Below, piece by piece: positions 19,767 through 28,324 of a stretch of DNA of 64,000 nucleotides; positions within the stretch are counted from its first letter, which is position 1, and each line of letters opens with the position of its first letter. The notes beneath the pieces are model-generated. The model saw only the letters and a program-made list of their open reading frames with translations, was not told the DNA's origin and searched no databases. Origin of the DNA: Solirubrobacterales bacterium 67-14 (lineage in GTDB: Bacteria; Actinomycetota; Thermoleophilia; Solirubrobacterales; 70-9); assembly GCA_001897355.1 (NCBI GenBank), contig MKST01000005.1, forward strand, positions 36,889 to 100,888, in the 5' to 3' direction. Position numbers and translations under genes: made by a program.

Positions 19767-21308
19767 TTAACGGTTTCCTTGAGGTTTTTTCACCGGGGTT
19801 TCGGCCACGGCCGCGGCGTCTTTCTCGAAGGCTGCCGTAGACCCTGTGGGCGCTTTCAGGGCCGGGATCCGGACCACGAACGAGGCGCCACCGTGGGGCG
19901 AATCCCCGACCGTGGCCGTGCCGCCGTGGCTGCGGGCGATCACGCGGACGATCGAGAGCCCGAGGCCGGTGCCCTTGCCCTTGGCCCGGTCACCCGGCCC
20001 GTCGTGGCGGACGAAGCGGTCGAAGATCGTCGGCCACATCTCCTTCGGCACGCCCGGCCCGTCGTCCTCGACCCTGACCTCGCCGGTGTCACCGTCGAGG
20101 CGGCTGGTCACGGTGATCGTGGTTTCTTCGGGGGTGTGGCGGATCGAGTTGTCGACGAGATTGAGGATCACCCGGTGGAGTTCGTCGGCGTTGCCGCTGA
20201 CCACGACCGGCTCCGGCACGTCGAGGACGACCCGGTGGTTTTCGCAGAGCGGCCGGAGTTCATCGGCGACGTGGGCCGTGATCTCGGAGAGGTCACAGGG
20301 CACCCGGTCACCGGTGCGGCCCGAATCGGCCTTGGCGATCAGCTGCAGGTCGGCGACCAGGCGGGCCATCCGCTCGGCCGAGCGCAGGGCCGACTCGACC
20401 GATTCGATCTCGAACTCGCGGTCGCCGTTGCCTGAACCGGGGCGGCGCAGCGAGTCGTCGAGCAGCTCCAGATTCGCCTTGACGCTGGTCAGGGGGGTGC
20501 GCAGCTCGTGGGATGCGTCGGCCACGAACTCGCGCTGCCGCTCCAGCGACCGTTCCTTTTCGTAGCGGGAGATAGAAAGCTCGTGGAGCATGTCGTTGAA
20601 GGTGCGGGTCAGTTCCGCGACTTCGTCGTCTCCTTCGGGCTCGGCCAAGGTGACTTCGGTGTCGCGGGTACGGGCGATCTCGCCGGCGGTGGAGGTGAGC
20701 GAGGAGATCGGGCGCATCGCGCGGCGGGAGAGGATCACGCCGCCCAGTGCGGCGAGCAGGGTGGCGCCCAGGGTGCCGGCCAGGATCGAGATCCAGATCC
20801 GGCCGATCGAGGCGTCGAGCCGGTCCATCGGCCGGCCGTAGCGAACCAGTCCGATCGCGTAGGGCTGAGTCGCGGACTGGGTGACGAGCGCGGTGGCGAT
20901 CTGCCAGCCGTCCGAGGTGGAGATGCCCGGGCTGGTCGGCTCACCGAGATCGTGGCTGTTGGGCGGGCGGTACCGGATCTGGTTTGCCAGGGAGGTGATG
21001 TCGGCGGCGCCGTTGACCGAAGCCAGCAGATTGTTCAGCACCGCTTCGTCGCCGAAGTAGGCGGGGGTGATCAGGTTTTTGTCCCTGATCTCGGCGGCGA
21101 GTTCGTTTACCTTCGCCTCGGTGTCCGCGGCGTAGTTGTCCTTGAGCTGGTTGGTCGTGATCTGGCCGACCGCGAACCCGAAGGCGACCAGGATCACGAA
21201 GGTGATGCCGGCGGAAACCGCGGCGAGCTTCCACTGGATCGGCCAGTGGGGAGGCCACTTGCGCGATCGACGCATCCGGTCCAGCAGGCTGGTTTCGGAA
21301 CGGGCCAT
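19767..21308 (-). CDS. Sensor histidine kinase, MprB-like
   Basis: A 513-residue transmembrane sensor kinase that pairs with the response regulator one base upstream. A transmembrane helix near residues 28-50 is followed by an extracytoplasmic sensor of about 120 residues and a second helix near 172-194. Then come HAMP, the dimerisation/phosphoacceptor domain with H267 in VADASHELRTPLTSVKANLE, and the ATPase domain. The latter shows NLVDNSIRHTPEE (N box), VEDDGPGVP (G1) and GKGTGLGLSIV (G2). The C-terminal 30 residues are a non-conserved extension. The signal is unknown; the architecture is that of MprB/CutS-type envelope-stress sensors. Confidence 0.92.
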   Translation of the reverse strand: MARSETSLLDRMRRSRKWPPHWPIQWKLAAVSAGITFVILVAFGFAVGQITTNQLKDNYAADTEAKVNELAAEIRDKNLITPAYFGDEAVLNNLLASVNGAADITSLANQIRYRPPNSHDLGEPTSPGISTSDGWQIATALVTQSATQPYAIGLVRYGRPMDRLDASIGRIWISILAGTLGATLLAALGGVILSRRAMRPISSLTSTAGEIARTRDTEVTLAEPEGDDEVAELTRTFNDMLHELSISRYEKERSLERQREFVADASHELRTPLTSVKANLELLDDSLRRPGSGNGDREFEIESVESALRSAERMARLVADLQLIAKADSGRTGDRVPCDLSEITAHVADELRPLCENHRVVLDVPEPVVVSGNADELHRVILNLVDNSIRHTPEETTITVTSRLDGDTGEVRVEDDGPGVPKEMWPTIFDRFVRHDGPGDRAKGKGTGLGLSIVRVIARSHGGTATVGDSPHGGASFVVRIPALKAPTGSTAAFEKDAAAVAETPVKKPQGNR

Positions 21309-21309
21309 C

Positions 21310-22002
21310 TCAGGCCTTGATTACGTAGCCGGCTCCGCGCTTCGTGTGGAGGATGCGGGGTTCGCCGCCTTCCTCGAGTTTGCGACGGAGGTTGGAGATG
21401 AAGACGTCGATCGTGTTCGTCTCATCGAGCGGGTCATATCCCCAGACCTCTTCCAGCAGGCGTTCGCGCGAGATCACCAGGCGCTGGTTGCGCATCAGGT
21501 ACTCGAGCAGTTCGAATTCGCGCTTGGTGAGCTCGACTTCCCGGTCGCCTCTCATCGCTTCCTGGGAGTCCGGGTTCAGCTTCAGGTCACCGACCGTGAG
21601 CATGGCCGAGCCGCGCGGCGGATGTCTGCGCAGCAGCGCTCTGATCCGGGCCAGCAGCTCTTCCCGGTCATATGGCTTCTCCAGGTAGTCGTCGGCACCG
21701 CTGTCGAGGCCGGTCACCCGGTTCTCGGCGCCATCGCGAGCGGTCAGCATCAGGATCGGCAACTCGGCGCTTTCCTCGCGGAGCTGATTGCAGACTTCGA
21801 GCCCATCCATGTCCGGCAGCCCGAGGTCGAGCACGACCAGGTCGGGCAGGAACTCGGTGGCGGTGCGAAGGCCGCCACCACCGTCCTCGCTGGCCCGGAC
21901 CTCGTATCCCTCCGCTCGCAGCGTGCGTCGGAGGACATCGACGATTTCGTCGTCGTCCTCGATGACGAGAATGCGCCCGCCGACCTGCTCCTCTTCCACC
22001 AT
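21310..22002 (-). CDS. OmpR/PhoB-family response regulator, MprA-like
   Basis: The ATG at 22002 gives 230 residues. The receiver domain (8-122) has the acidic pair in VIEDDDE, the phosphoacceptor D59 in LVVLDLGLPD, the threonine in MLTARDG and the lysine in LEKPYD. The C-terminal winged helix carries LTKREFELLEYLMRNQRLVI and the recognition helix TNTIDVFISNLRRKL. It precedes the kinase gene by one base, so both are one operon. The gap to the divergent ftsK is 51 bases and may hold both promoters. Confidence 0.95.
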   Translation of the reverse strand: MVEEEQVGGRILVIEDDDEIVDVLRRTLRAEGYEVRASEDGGGGLRTATEFLPDLVVLDLGLPDMDGLEVCNQLREESAELPILMLTARDGAENRVTGLDSGADDYLEKPYDREELLARIRALLRRHPPRGSAMLTVGDLKLNPDSQEAMRGDREVELTKREFELLEYLMRNQRLVISRERLLEEVWGYDPLDETNTIDVFISNLRRKLEEGGEPRILHTKRGAGYVIKA

Positions 22003-22053
22003 GGTCGAGATTGTAAGCAAGGCCGGATTACGGAAGGGTAAATCGTCCTTTCG

Positions 22054-24798
22054 TTGAATGAAAAAGTCATGTTCGTACGTTCAGTCCGGCGCGGTTCTGA
22101 TCGGCGCCCGTCGCGTGGCGCCGCGAAGCGAGGTGCCAAGGCCGAGAAGCCGGCCCGTGAGCCGCTGCGCCAGCACCATCTCGACCTGATCGGCCTCGGC
22201 TGCGTCCTGCTCGGGATCTATCTCGTCTTCGTGCTCTATTTCGGCTGGAATGGGGGCCGCCTCGGCTCCGGCATCAGCGACGGCCTGACATACCTGTTCG
22301 GCCTGGCCGCTTACCTGGCCCCGGTCGCCCTTTTCGCGGCGGGCGGTATCGCGATCTTCCGTCCGGCGGTGCCGACCACCCGGCCGCTGCGCACCGGGGC
22401 CGCTTTGCTCATGGCCGGCCTGCTGCTCGCCTTCGCCGGGGGCACTTTCGGTATCGCCGGCGGTCGCCCGGACCGGATCGCCTACTTCGATCCCGGCTGG
22501 TTCCCGGACCACGGCGGCGTGGTCGGCGAGAGCATCTACTGGCTCTTTGCCACGGCCCTGCAGCCGTTCGGCGCCCATCTGGTCGCCGTGTTCGCGATCC
22601 TCGGGGGGATCCTGCTGCTGACCGGCACCACCGCCGCGACCGTCCTCGGTCGTAGCGGCAAGGCCGTGAAGAAGGCCAGCAGCAGCTCGGTCGAGAAGAC
22701 CCGTACCTTCGCCCGCACCGCAATCCTCCACGACGGCAAGCCAGAGGTGGACCCGGCGGCGGAAACGATCGTCGACCCGCTTCCCTTCGATGGTGAGCCG
22801 ACGGTGACGATCGGCGACGGCGACCCCACCGACGAGATGGAGCTGCCCGGCGAGCCGGAGAAGGAAGCGTCCCCGTTCGCGGTCGACATCTGGGGCGAAG
22901 AGGGTGGCGAGCCGACCGTTTCCGACAAGACCGAACGCCTGGAGCCGATCGATATTTTCGGCGAGTCCGGTGCCCAGGCGGCAATCGGCGAGCCCGGCAC
23001 CGCGGTGGCAGAGCCGGGTTCCGACGATGGGACCGGGGCAGGCGACGGTGATTCCGGCGACGACTCGGTCTTCAGCGACGACTTCGAGGAGGAGCTGAAG
23101 CAGCTCGAAGAGGAGTTCGACGAAACGCCGGAAGAACCCGAGCCCGAACCAGAGCCGGAGCCGGTCGCGGAGGCCGACGAACCGCCCGCCGGCGGCAAGG
23201 AAGAGCAGCTCAAGCTGACCCCGCAGGGCGAGAAGCGCGGCGCCACGCTTTCCGAGGAGATCAACTACAAGTCGCCACCGGTCAAGGTCCTCGAACGAGG
23301 CCAGAAGGGCGGCGGCCCCGATCCGGCCGAGCAGAAGGAGCTGGCCCGCAAGCTGGTCGAGACCCTGGGTCACTTCGGGGTCGAGGCGAAGGTGGTCGGT
23401 GTGGTCACCGGCCCGCATGTGTCCCGCTTCGAACTGCAGCTCGCTCCGGGTACCAAGGTGAAGAAGGTCTCGGAGCTGGCCAACGATCTCGCCTACGCGC
23501 TCGCTTCGACCGATATCCGCATCCTGGCGCCGATCCCGGGCAAGCAGGCGGTCGGCGTGGAAGTCCCGAACTCGAGCCGCAACATGGTTCGGCTGGGGGA
23601 TATCTTCGGTAAGCCGAAGGAGAAGGATTCGCCGCTCCTGGCCTGGCTGGGCAAGGGGATCGACGGCAAGCCGGTCTCGACCGACCTGGCCAAGATGCCG
23701 CATGTGCTGGTCGCCGGCACGACGGGCTCGGGCAAGTCCGGCTGCGTGAACGCGGTCCTTTCGTCAATCCTGATGAATTCCTCGCCCAACGACGTGCGCC
23801 TGGTGCTGGTCGACCCGAAGCAGGTCGAGCTGAACCACTACGAGGCGGTCCCGCACCTGCTCACCCCGGTGGTCACCAACCCGAAGCTGGCCGCCAACGT
23901 GCTGAACAACCTGATCGCCGAGATGGAGACCCGTTACGGCTTGATGAAGGACGCCCGGGCGAGGAACATCGAGGATTACAACAAGGCGATGGCCGCCGAG
24001 GGCGAACCGCGCCTGCCGTACATCCTCTGCGTGATCGACGAGCTGGCCGACCTGATGATGGTCGCCCCGGCCGACGTCGAGGCCTCGATCATCCGTCTCG
24101 CCCAGAAGTCACGGGCCACCGGCATCCACCTGCTGCTGGCGACCCAGCGCCCGTCCACGGACATCATCACCGGCACGATCAAGGTCAACATCCCCTCGCG
24201 GATCGCCTTCGCGGTCTCCTCCCAGACCGACTCCCGGGTGATCCTCGACCAGGGCGGGGCCGAATCGCTGCTCGGGGCCGGCGACATGCTCTTCCGCGGC
24301 CCAGGCACCTCGAAGCTGGCCCGTATCCAGGGTGCCTTCGTGACCGAGGACGAGATCGCCCGAATCACCGATTTCTGGTCCGCCCAGGGCGAGCCCGAGT
24401 TCGAACAGGAACTGCTGAGCGAACCGGAGACGGTTCAGGAAGAGAGCTCCGACAGCGACTTCGACCCGGACCAGGACGACCTGCTGACCGAGGCGATCAT
24501 GCTGGTGGTCGAGACCGAGACCGCCTCGGTTTCGATGATCCAGCGACGACTGCGGGTCGGGTACACCCGGGCCGGCCGGCTGATCGACATGCTGGAGCGC
24601 CGCGGCGTGATCTCCGGATACGAAGGCTCGAAGCCGCGTCAGGTGTTGATCACCCACGCCGACCTGCCGCGGATCCTGGGCGGGGGCAACGCCGCCGACG
24701 ATGGCGGGGAGGACGCGCCCTCAGACGTCGCCGCGGAACAGTCCGTACCGGTCGAAGTGCTGGAGACCAGCGACCCGGTCGAGCCGGATCAGGGTTAA
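22054..24798 (+). CDS. ftsK: DNA translocase FtsK/SpoIIIE
   Basis: FtsK pumps chromosomal DNA at the division septum. I give the TTG at 22054; an in-frame ATG at 22069 is equally possible. Four transmembrane helices lie between about residues 42 and 200. An acidic, proline/glutamate-rich linker runs to about 390. The motor follows, with an alpha region (LGHFGVEAKVVGVVTGPHVS), Walker A GTTGSGKS at 555-562, Walker B in PYILCVIDELADLMM and the LLATQRPSTDIITG segment. The C-terminal gamma winged helix (ETASVSMIQRRLRVGYTRAG) would read KOPS-like sequences. The 914-residue length is normal. It is followed by cinA after 35 bases. Confidence 0.95.
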   Translation: MNEKVMFVRSVRRGSDRRPSRGAAKRGAKAEKPAREPLRQHHLDLIGLGCVLLGIYLVFVLYFGWNGGRLGSGISDGLTYLFGLAAYLAPVALFAAGGIAIFRPAVPTTRPLRTGAALLMAGLLLAFAGGTFGIAGGRPDRIAYFDPGWFPDHGGVVGESIYWLFATALQPFGAHLVAVFAILGGILLLTGTTAATVLGRSGKAVKKASSSSVEKTRTFARTAILHDGKPEVDPAAETIVDPLPFDGEPTVTIGDGDPTDEMELPGEPEKEASPFAVDIWGEEGGEPTVSDKTERLEPIDIFGESGAQAAIGEPGTAVAEPGSDDGTGAGDGDSGDDSVFSDDFEEELKQLEEEFDETPEEPEPEPEPEPVAEADEPPAGGKEEQLKLTPQGEKRGATLSEEINYKSPPVKVLERGQKGGGPDPAEQKELARKLVETLGHFGVEAKVVGVVTGPHVSRFELQLAPGTKVKKVSELANDLAYALASTDIRILAPIPGKQAVGVEVPNSSRNMVRLGDIFGKPKEKDSPLLAWLGKGIDGKPVSTDLAKMPHVLVAGTTGSGKSGCVNAVLSSILMNSSPNDVRLVLVDPKQVELNHYEAVPHLLTPVVTNPKLAANVLNNLIAEMETRYGLMKDARARNIEDYNKAMAAEGEPRLPYILCVIDELADLMMVAPADVEASIIRLAQKSRATGIHLLLATQRPSTDIITGTIKVNIPSRIAFAVSSQTDSRVILDQGGAESLLGAGDMLFRGPGTSKLARIQGAFVTEDEIARITDFWSAQGEPEFEQELLSEPETVQEESSDSDFDPDQDDLLTEAIMLVVETETASVSMIQRRLRVGYTRAGRLIDMLERRGVISGYEGSKPRQVLITHADLPRILGGGNAADDGGEDAPSDVAAEQSVPVEVLETSDPVEPDQG

Positions 24799-24833
24799 CG
24801 CGGCGGCAACCCCGGCGGCTGTAGGGTCAGGCC

Positions 24834-26153
24834 GTGGGATCGAGCGAAGAGATATTCAGGCCGGGGAGCAGCTCTGACGGCGAGGTGCGGGCCGGCATCC
24901 TGGTGACCGGAACCGAGGTGCTGACCGCCACGATCCGTGACGAGAACGGCCCCTGGCTCTCCGAGCAGTTGGCTGGGCTCGGGGTCGAGCTGGTCGAGAT
25001 CCTGGTCGTCGCCGACCACCCGGGCGACCTGGCCAACGGCCTCGAACACATGAAGTCGATCGGGATCGACCTGATCATCACCACCGGTGGCCTGGGACCG
25101 ACCGCCGACGACCTGACCGCCGAAGTGGTTGCCTCTTTCTGCGGCCGGGAGATGGAACTGGACGACGAAATGGAGGCGCGGATCGCCACCATCCTCGCTC
25201 GCTTCGCCGCGAACACGAACTTGGACCTCTCGACCGATGCCCTGAACGAGGCGAACCGCAAGCAGGCGATGGTGCCGGTCGGGGCGGTCGCCTTGAACCC
25301 GATCGGCACGGCACCCGGCCTGATCGTGCCCGGGCAAGTCGATGAGGATCCCCTGGTCCTGGTGCTGCCGGGGCCGCCGCGGGAACTACACCCGATGTGG
25401 GAGGCAGCCCAGGAGCAGCCTTTGCTGCGGAGAGTGCTGGACCGGGCGACCCGGCTCGAGAAGTACCGGCTGCGGATGTTCGGCACCCCGGAGTCCGAGC
25501 TGGCGATGAGCCTGCGGGAGATCGAGGGGGAGGGGCTGGCTTTCGACGGGCTGGAGATCACGACCTGCCTGCGCAAGGGGGAGGTCGAGGTGGACGTGCG
25601 CTACCGGGAGGCCGCAGCCGACGCGGCCGAGCGCCTCAAGCAGGAGCTGAAGCAGAGGCACGACCGCTCGCTCTACAGCTTGGATGGCCGTACCGTGGAT
25701 GAAGTGGTCGCGGGTCTGCTGGCCGGTCGCAGGCTGGGCCTGGCCGAGTCGTGCAGTGCCGGTCTGCTGGCGGCACGGATCACCGACCTGCCGGGTTCGT
25801 CCGAGTACTTCGCCGGCGGGGTCGTCTCCTACTCGAACGAGGCCAAACGGGACCTGCTCGGGGTCGATCAGGCATTGCTAGACGAGTTCGGGGCGGTATC
25901 GGGCGAGGTCGCGGAAGCGATGGCGATCGGCGCCCTGGAGCGCTTCGACGCCGACGTTTCGGTGGCGATCACCGGTATCGCCGGTCCCGGCGGCGGCAGC
26001 GACGAGAAACCGGTCGGCCTGGTCCACTTCAACGTGCGAACCGCCGAGGGCGGCGTACGGGCCGCGGCCCCGATCATCCCGGGCGGCCGCCGCGACGTAA
26101 GAGAACGCTCGGCCCTCGTGGCGATGCATCTCCTTAGGGAGATGCTTTCTTAA
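24834..26153 (+). CDS. cinA: CinA-like protein (competence/damage-inducible; NMN deamidase domain)
   Basis: 439 residues starting with GTG. The N-terminal molybdopterin-binding-like (COG1058) domain has GILVTGTEVLTATIRDENGP and TTGGLGPTADDLTAEVV. A middle segment follows. The C-terminal PncC domain, which hydrolyses nicotinamide mononucleotide to NaMN, carries LAESCSAGLLAARITDLPGSS and ITGIAGPGGGSDEKPVGLV. The serine in AESCS is in the catalytic position. The cinA-recA order is conserved in many Gram-positive bacteria. Its TAA stop lies inside the tail of twin-hairpin repeat copy 2. Confidence 0.93.
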   Translation: MGSSEEIFRPGSSSDGEVRAGILVTGTEVLTATIRDENGPWLSEQLAGLGVELVEILVVADHPGDLANGLEHMKSIGIDLIITTGGLGPTADDLTAEVVASFCGREMELDDEMEARIATILARFAANTNLDLSTDALNEANRKQAMVPVGAVALNPIGTAPGLIVPGQVDEDPLVLVLPGPPRELHPMWEAAQEQPLLRRVLDRATRLEKYRLRMFGTPESELAMSLREIEGEGLAFDGLEITTCLRKGEVEVDVRYREAAADAAERLKQELKQRHDRSLYSLDGRTVDEVVAGLLAGRRLGLAESCSAGLLAARITDLPGSSEYFAGGVVSYSNEAKRDLLGVDQALLDEFGAVSGEVAEAMAIGALERFDADVSVAITGIAGPGGGSDEKPVGLVHFNVRTAEGGVRAAAPIIPGGRRDVRERSALVAMHLLREMLS

Positions 26154-26229
26154 CTGCAAGTCGGCGAGCTTCGCTCCGCCTCCCAGTACAACCCGCCGGC
26201 CCACAGGGCTAAATGACGGATGGGCCGGC
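26150..26229 (-). repeat. Twin-hairpin repeat, copy 2, fused to the cinA stop codon
   Basis: Read from cinA onward, TTAACTGCAAGTC contains the cinA stop and leads into stem 2 (26163-26169 with 26173-26180, loop TTC). Next come a linker ending in ACCC and stem 1 (26195-26203 with 26221-26229) around a 17-base loop. Its reverse complement matches copy 1 (19525) almost base for base. Copy 3 follows 51 bases later in the opposite orientation. A terminator role for cinA transcripts is possible. Confidence 0.85.
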
Positions 26230-26280
26230 TCTGGTTAGTGGCAACACAGGCCTGGCCACCTTGGAGGCTCTTCAATCGGA

Positions 26281-26363
26281 GCCCCGCCCAACCATTCCTT
26301 ACTTCTAGTGGGCGGGGCGGGTTTCTCGTGGAGGGCGGGTTGGACCCCGCCCGACTTGTAGAT
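26281..26363 (+). repeat. Twin-hairpin repeat, copy 3 (diverged)
   Basis: Stem 1 is GCCCCGCCCA (26281-26290) with TGGGCGGGGC (26309-26318), loop ACCATTCCTTACTTCTAG. The linker GGGTTTCTCGTGGA follows. Stem 2 is GGGCGGG (26333-26339) with CCCGCCC (26346-26352). The tail is GACTTGTAG. Both stems differ from copies 1 and 2 but remain fully paired, while the loop CCAT, the linker GGGTTT and the tail GACTTG are kept. It stands tail-away from copy 2, in the 440-base gap between cinA and recA. The rest of that gap up to the LexA box shows nothing I can name. Confidence 0.8.
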
Positions 26364-26517
26364 GAACCCGTCCGACTGCAGGTGTAACGATTCCGGCACG
26401 GAATCGTGCCTGAATTGTTGCCTCGTTTGCACACTTTTGAGGGTTTTTCAGGCAGATTCTGGCTCGTGAAGCGGTGTTCCAAATTTACGTCCGAAGCAGG
26501 ACTTACTGTTCCGAAAA

Positions 26518-26531
26518 CGAACTTGTGTTCG
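26518..26531. promoter_or_regulatory. LexA (SOS) box upstream of recA
   Basis: CGAACTTGTGTTCG is a perfect match to the Gram-positive/actinobacterial LexA operator CGAAC-N4-GTTCG, and flanking A and T extend the palindrome to 16 bases. It ends 62 bases before the recA ATG. This predicts DNA-damage induction of recA and probably of recX. No -10/-35 pair could be assigned with confidence around it. Confidence 0.9.
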
Positions 26532-26593
26532 TGTCCGTTCGGGCACGAAAGGATCAACGATCTGCCCGCAAGGGCGGCGGCGAGGTGAATGAG

Positions 26594-27730
26594 ATGAGCG
26601 AAAGAAGGATCAACGACCTGGAGCCGGCCACCGATAAGGAGGTCAAGGCCCGAGCCGCCGCCCTCGAAGCGGCCCAGCGGCAGATCGAGAAGGATTTCGG
26701 TGCCGGTTCGCTGATGAAGCTCGGCGACCAGGCCGCGGTCAACGTCGAGGCGATCTCGACGGGTGCCCTGCCCTTGGACATCGCACTCGGGGTGGGTGGC
26801 ATACCGCGGGGCCGGATCGTCGAGATCTACGGTCCGGAGTCTTCGGGTAAGACGACGCTCGTCTACCACATCATCGCCGAGGCCCAGAAGCGCGGAGGGG
26901 TCTGCGCCTTCGTCGATGCCGAGCATGCGATCGACCCGGTCTACGCGCGCAGGATCGGCGTGAACACGGACGAGCTGCTGGTCTCGCAGCCCGACTACGG
27001 CGAGCAGGCGCTGGAGATCGTCGACGTGCTGACCCGCTCGGGCGCGGTCGACGTGGTCGCGATCGACTCGGTCGCCGCGCTGACCCCGCGGGCCGAGTTG
27101 GAGGGTCAGATGGGGGACGTGACGGTCGGGCTCCAGGCCCGACTCATGTCCCAGGCGTTGAGGAAGCTGGCCGGCAACCTGAACCGGGCCAACACGCTCT
27201 GCCTTTTCACCAACCAGATCCGCGAGAAGATCGGCGTTTCCTTCGGCTCACCGGAGACCCAGCCCGGCGGCCGCGCACTGAAGTTCTACTCGTCGCAACG
27301 GCTCGACATCCGCCGGATCGAGACACTCAAGGACGGCACCGAGGCGGTTGCCAACCGGGTGCGGGTCAAGGTCGTCAAGAACAAGGTGGCAGCTCCCTTC
27401 AAGCAGGCCGAATTCGACATCGAGTACGGCCTCGGCATCTCCCGCGAGGGCAGCCTGATCGACCTCGGCATCGAGCATGACCTGGTACAGAAGTCCGGTT
27501 CGTTCTTCTCCTACGGCGAGACCCGCCTCGGCCAGGGTCGCAACAACTCGAAGCAGTTCCTGGCTGAGAACCCCGACATCGCCCAGGAGATCGAGGACCG
27601 TATCCTCGCCAGCTTGGGGATCTCCAGGGATGGTTCGCCGATCGAGAGCTCCGCTCCCGAAGGCATTGATGCGGAGACCGGCGAGGTGATCGAACCGGCC
27701 GGGGGCGACGCTGAGTTGAAGGCAGCCTAG
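26594..27730 (+). CDS. recA: Recombinase RecA
   Basis: RecA forms filaments on single-stranded DNA, drives strand exchange and triggers LexA cleavage. The ATG at 26594 follows GAGGTGA with a 5-base gap and gives 378 residues. The N-terminal polymerisation helix ([17 protein letters not shown]) is present, as are Walker A GPESSGKT at 80-87, DAEHAIDP, Walker [11 protein letters not shown], and loop L2 around [21 protein letters not shown]. The C-terminal domain ends in an acidic tail. recX follows 57 bases later. A LexA box lies upstream. Confidence 0.98.
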   Translation: MSERRINDLEPATDKEVKARAAALEAAQRQIEKDFGAGSLMKLGDQAAVNVEAISTGALPLDIALGVGGIPRGRIVEIYGPESSGKTTLVYHIIAEAQKRGGVCAFVDAEHAIDPVYARRIGVNTDELLVSQPDYGEQALEIVDVLTRSGAVDVVAIDSVAALTPRAELEGQMGDVTVGLQARLMSQALRKLAGNLNRANTLCLFTNQIREKIGVSFGSPETQPGGRALKFYSSQRLDIRRIETLKDGTEAVANRVRVKVVKNKVAAPFKQAEFDIEYGLGISREGSLIDLGIEHDLVQKSGSFFSYGETRLGQGRNNSKQFLAENPDIAQEIEDRILASLGISRDGSPIESSAPEGIDAETGEVIEPAGGDAELKAA

Positions 27731-27787
27731 GAGACGAGGTCGACGGGGCGGCGTTCGTGGCCGGACCGCCGCCCGTCCGGGTTCCAC

Positions 27788-28252
27788 ATGGCTGACGAAC
27801 TCCTGGCCAAGGCGTTGGCGGCGATCAGCCGCAAGGACCGGACCGAACGGGAGATGAGGCAGTGGCTTGCCGATCGGGAAGTGGAACCGGAGGAGATCGA
27901 GCGGGTGGTCGCCTTCCTGATCGAGAACCTCGCCCTCGATGATCGTCGGTTCGCCTTCGTCTACACCAGCGACAAGAGGGAGCTTTCCGGCTGGGGCCGA
28001 GACCGGATCCGCGAGACGTTGCTTCGGCGCGGTATCGATCGGTCCCTGGCCGAGGAAGCGCTGAGCCAGCCGGCCGTCGTCGGAGGGGAAGAAGAGACCG
28101 AGGTGGATCGGGCGGTGCGGGTCTTGAACGAGAAGGGGGCCGACCTCAGCGATGACCGGGGCCGGCAGAGGGCATTGGGGTTGCTGGCCCGGCGAGGTTA
28201 CGACGCCGAAGAGGCATACGCGGCGATCCGGATCGCCGGAAGGGCGGCCTGA
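27788..28252 (+). CDS. recX: Regulatory protein RecX
   Basis: RecX binds RecA filaments and limits their activity. The 154 residues form three helical repeats: residues 5-50 with LAAISRKDRTEREMRQWLAD, 52-95 with LALDDRRFAFVYTSDKRELSGWGRDRIRETL, and a third covering the last 50. The second repeat contains the family's FA..F and GWG.DRI.E.L pattern. It directly follows recA, as is usual. Confidence 0.92.
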   Translation: MADELLAKALAAISRKDRTEREMRQWLADREVEPEEIERVVAFLIENLALDDRRFAFVYTSDKRELSGWGRDRIRETLLRRGIDRSLAEEALSQPAVVGGEEETEVDRAVRVLNEKGADLSDDRGRQRALGLLARRGYDAEEAYAAIRIAGRAA

Positions 28253-28324
28253 ACCGGAAGGATCCGTTCCCGGCCTGCCGGGCGGAGGGGGTGACTTGGA
28301 GCGTCGGCTACCCTTGAGTGAGGC

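Noticed and set aside
26235..26473. Small minus-strand open frames in the cinA-recA gap.
   Set aside because: They consist of translated hairpin repeats and have no independent support as genes.
26474..26593. Upstream in-frame start of recA at 26474.
   Set aside because: It would run through the LexA operator. The ATG at 26594 has a good ribosome-binding site and matches the usual RecA N-terminus.
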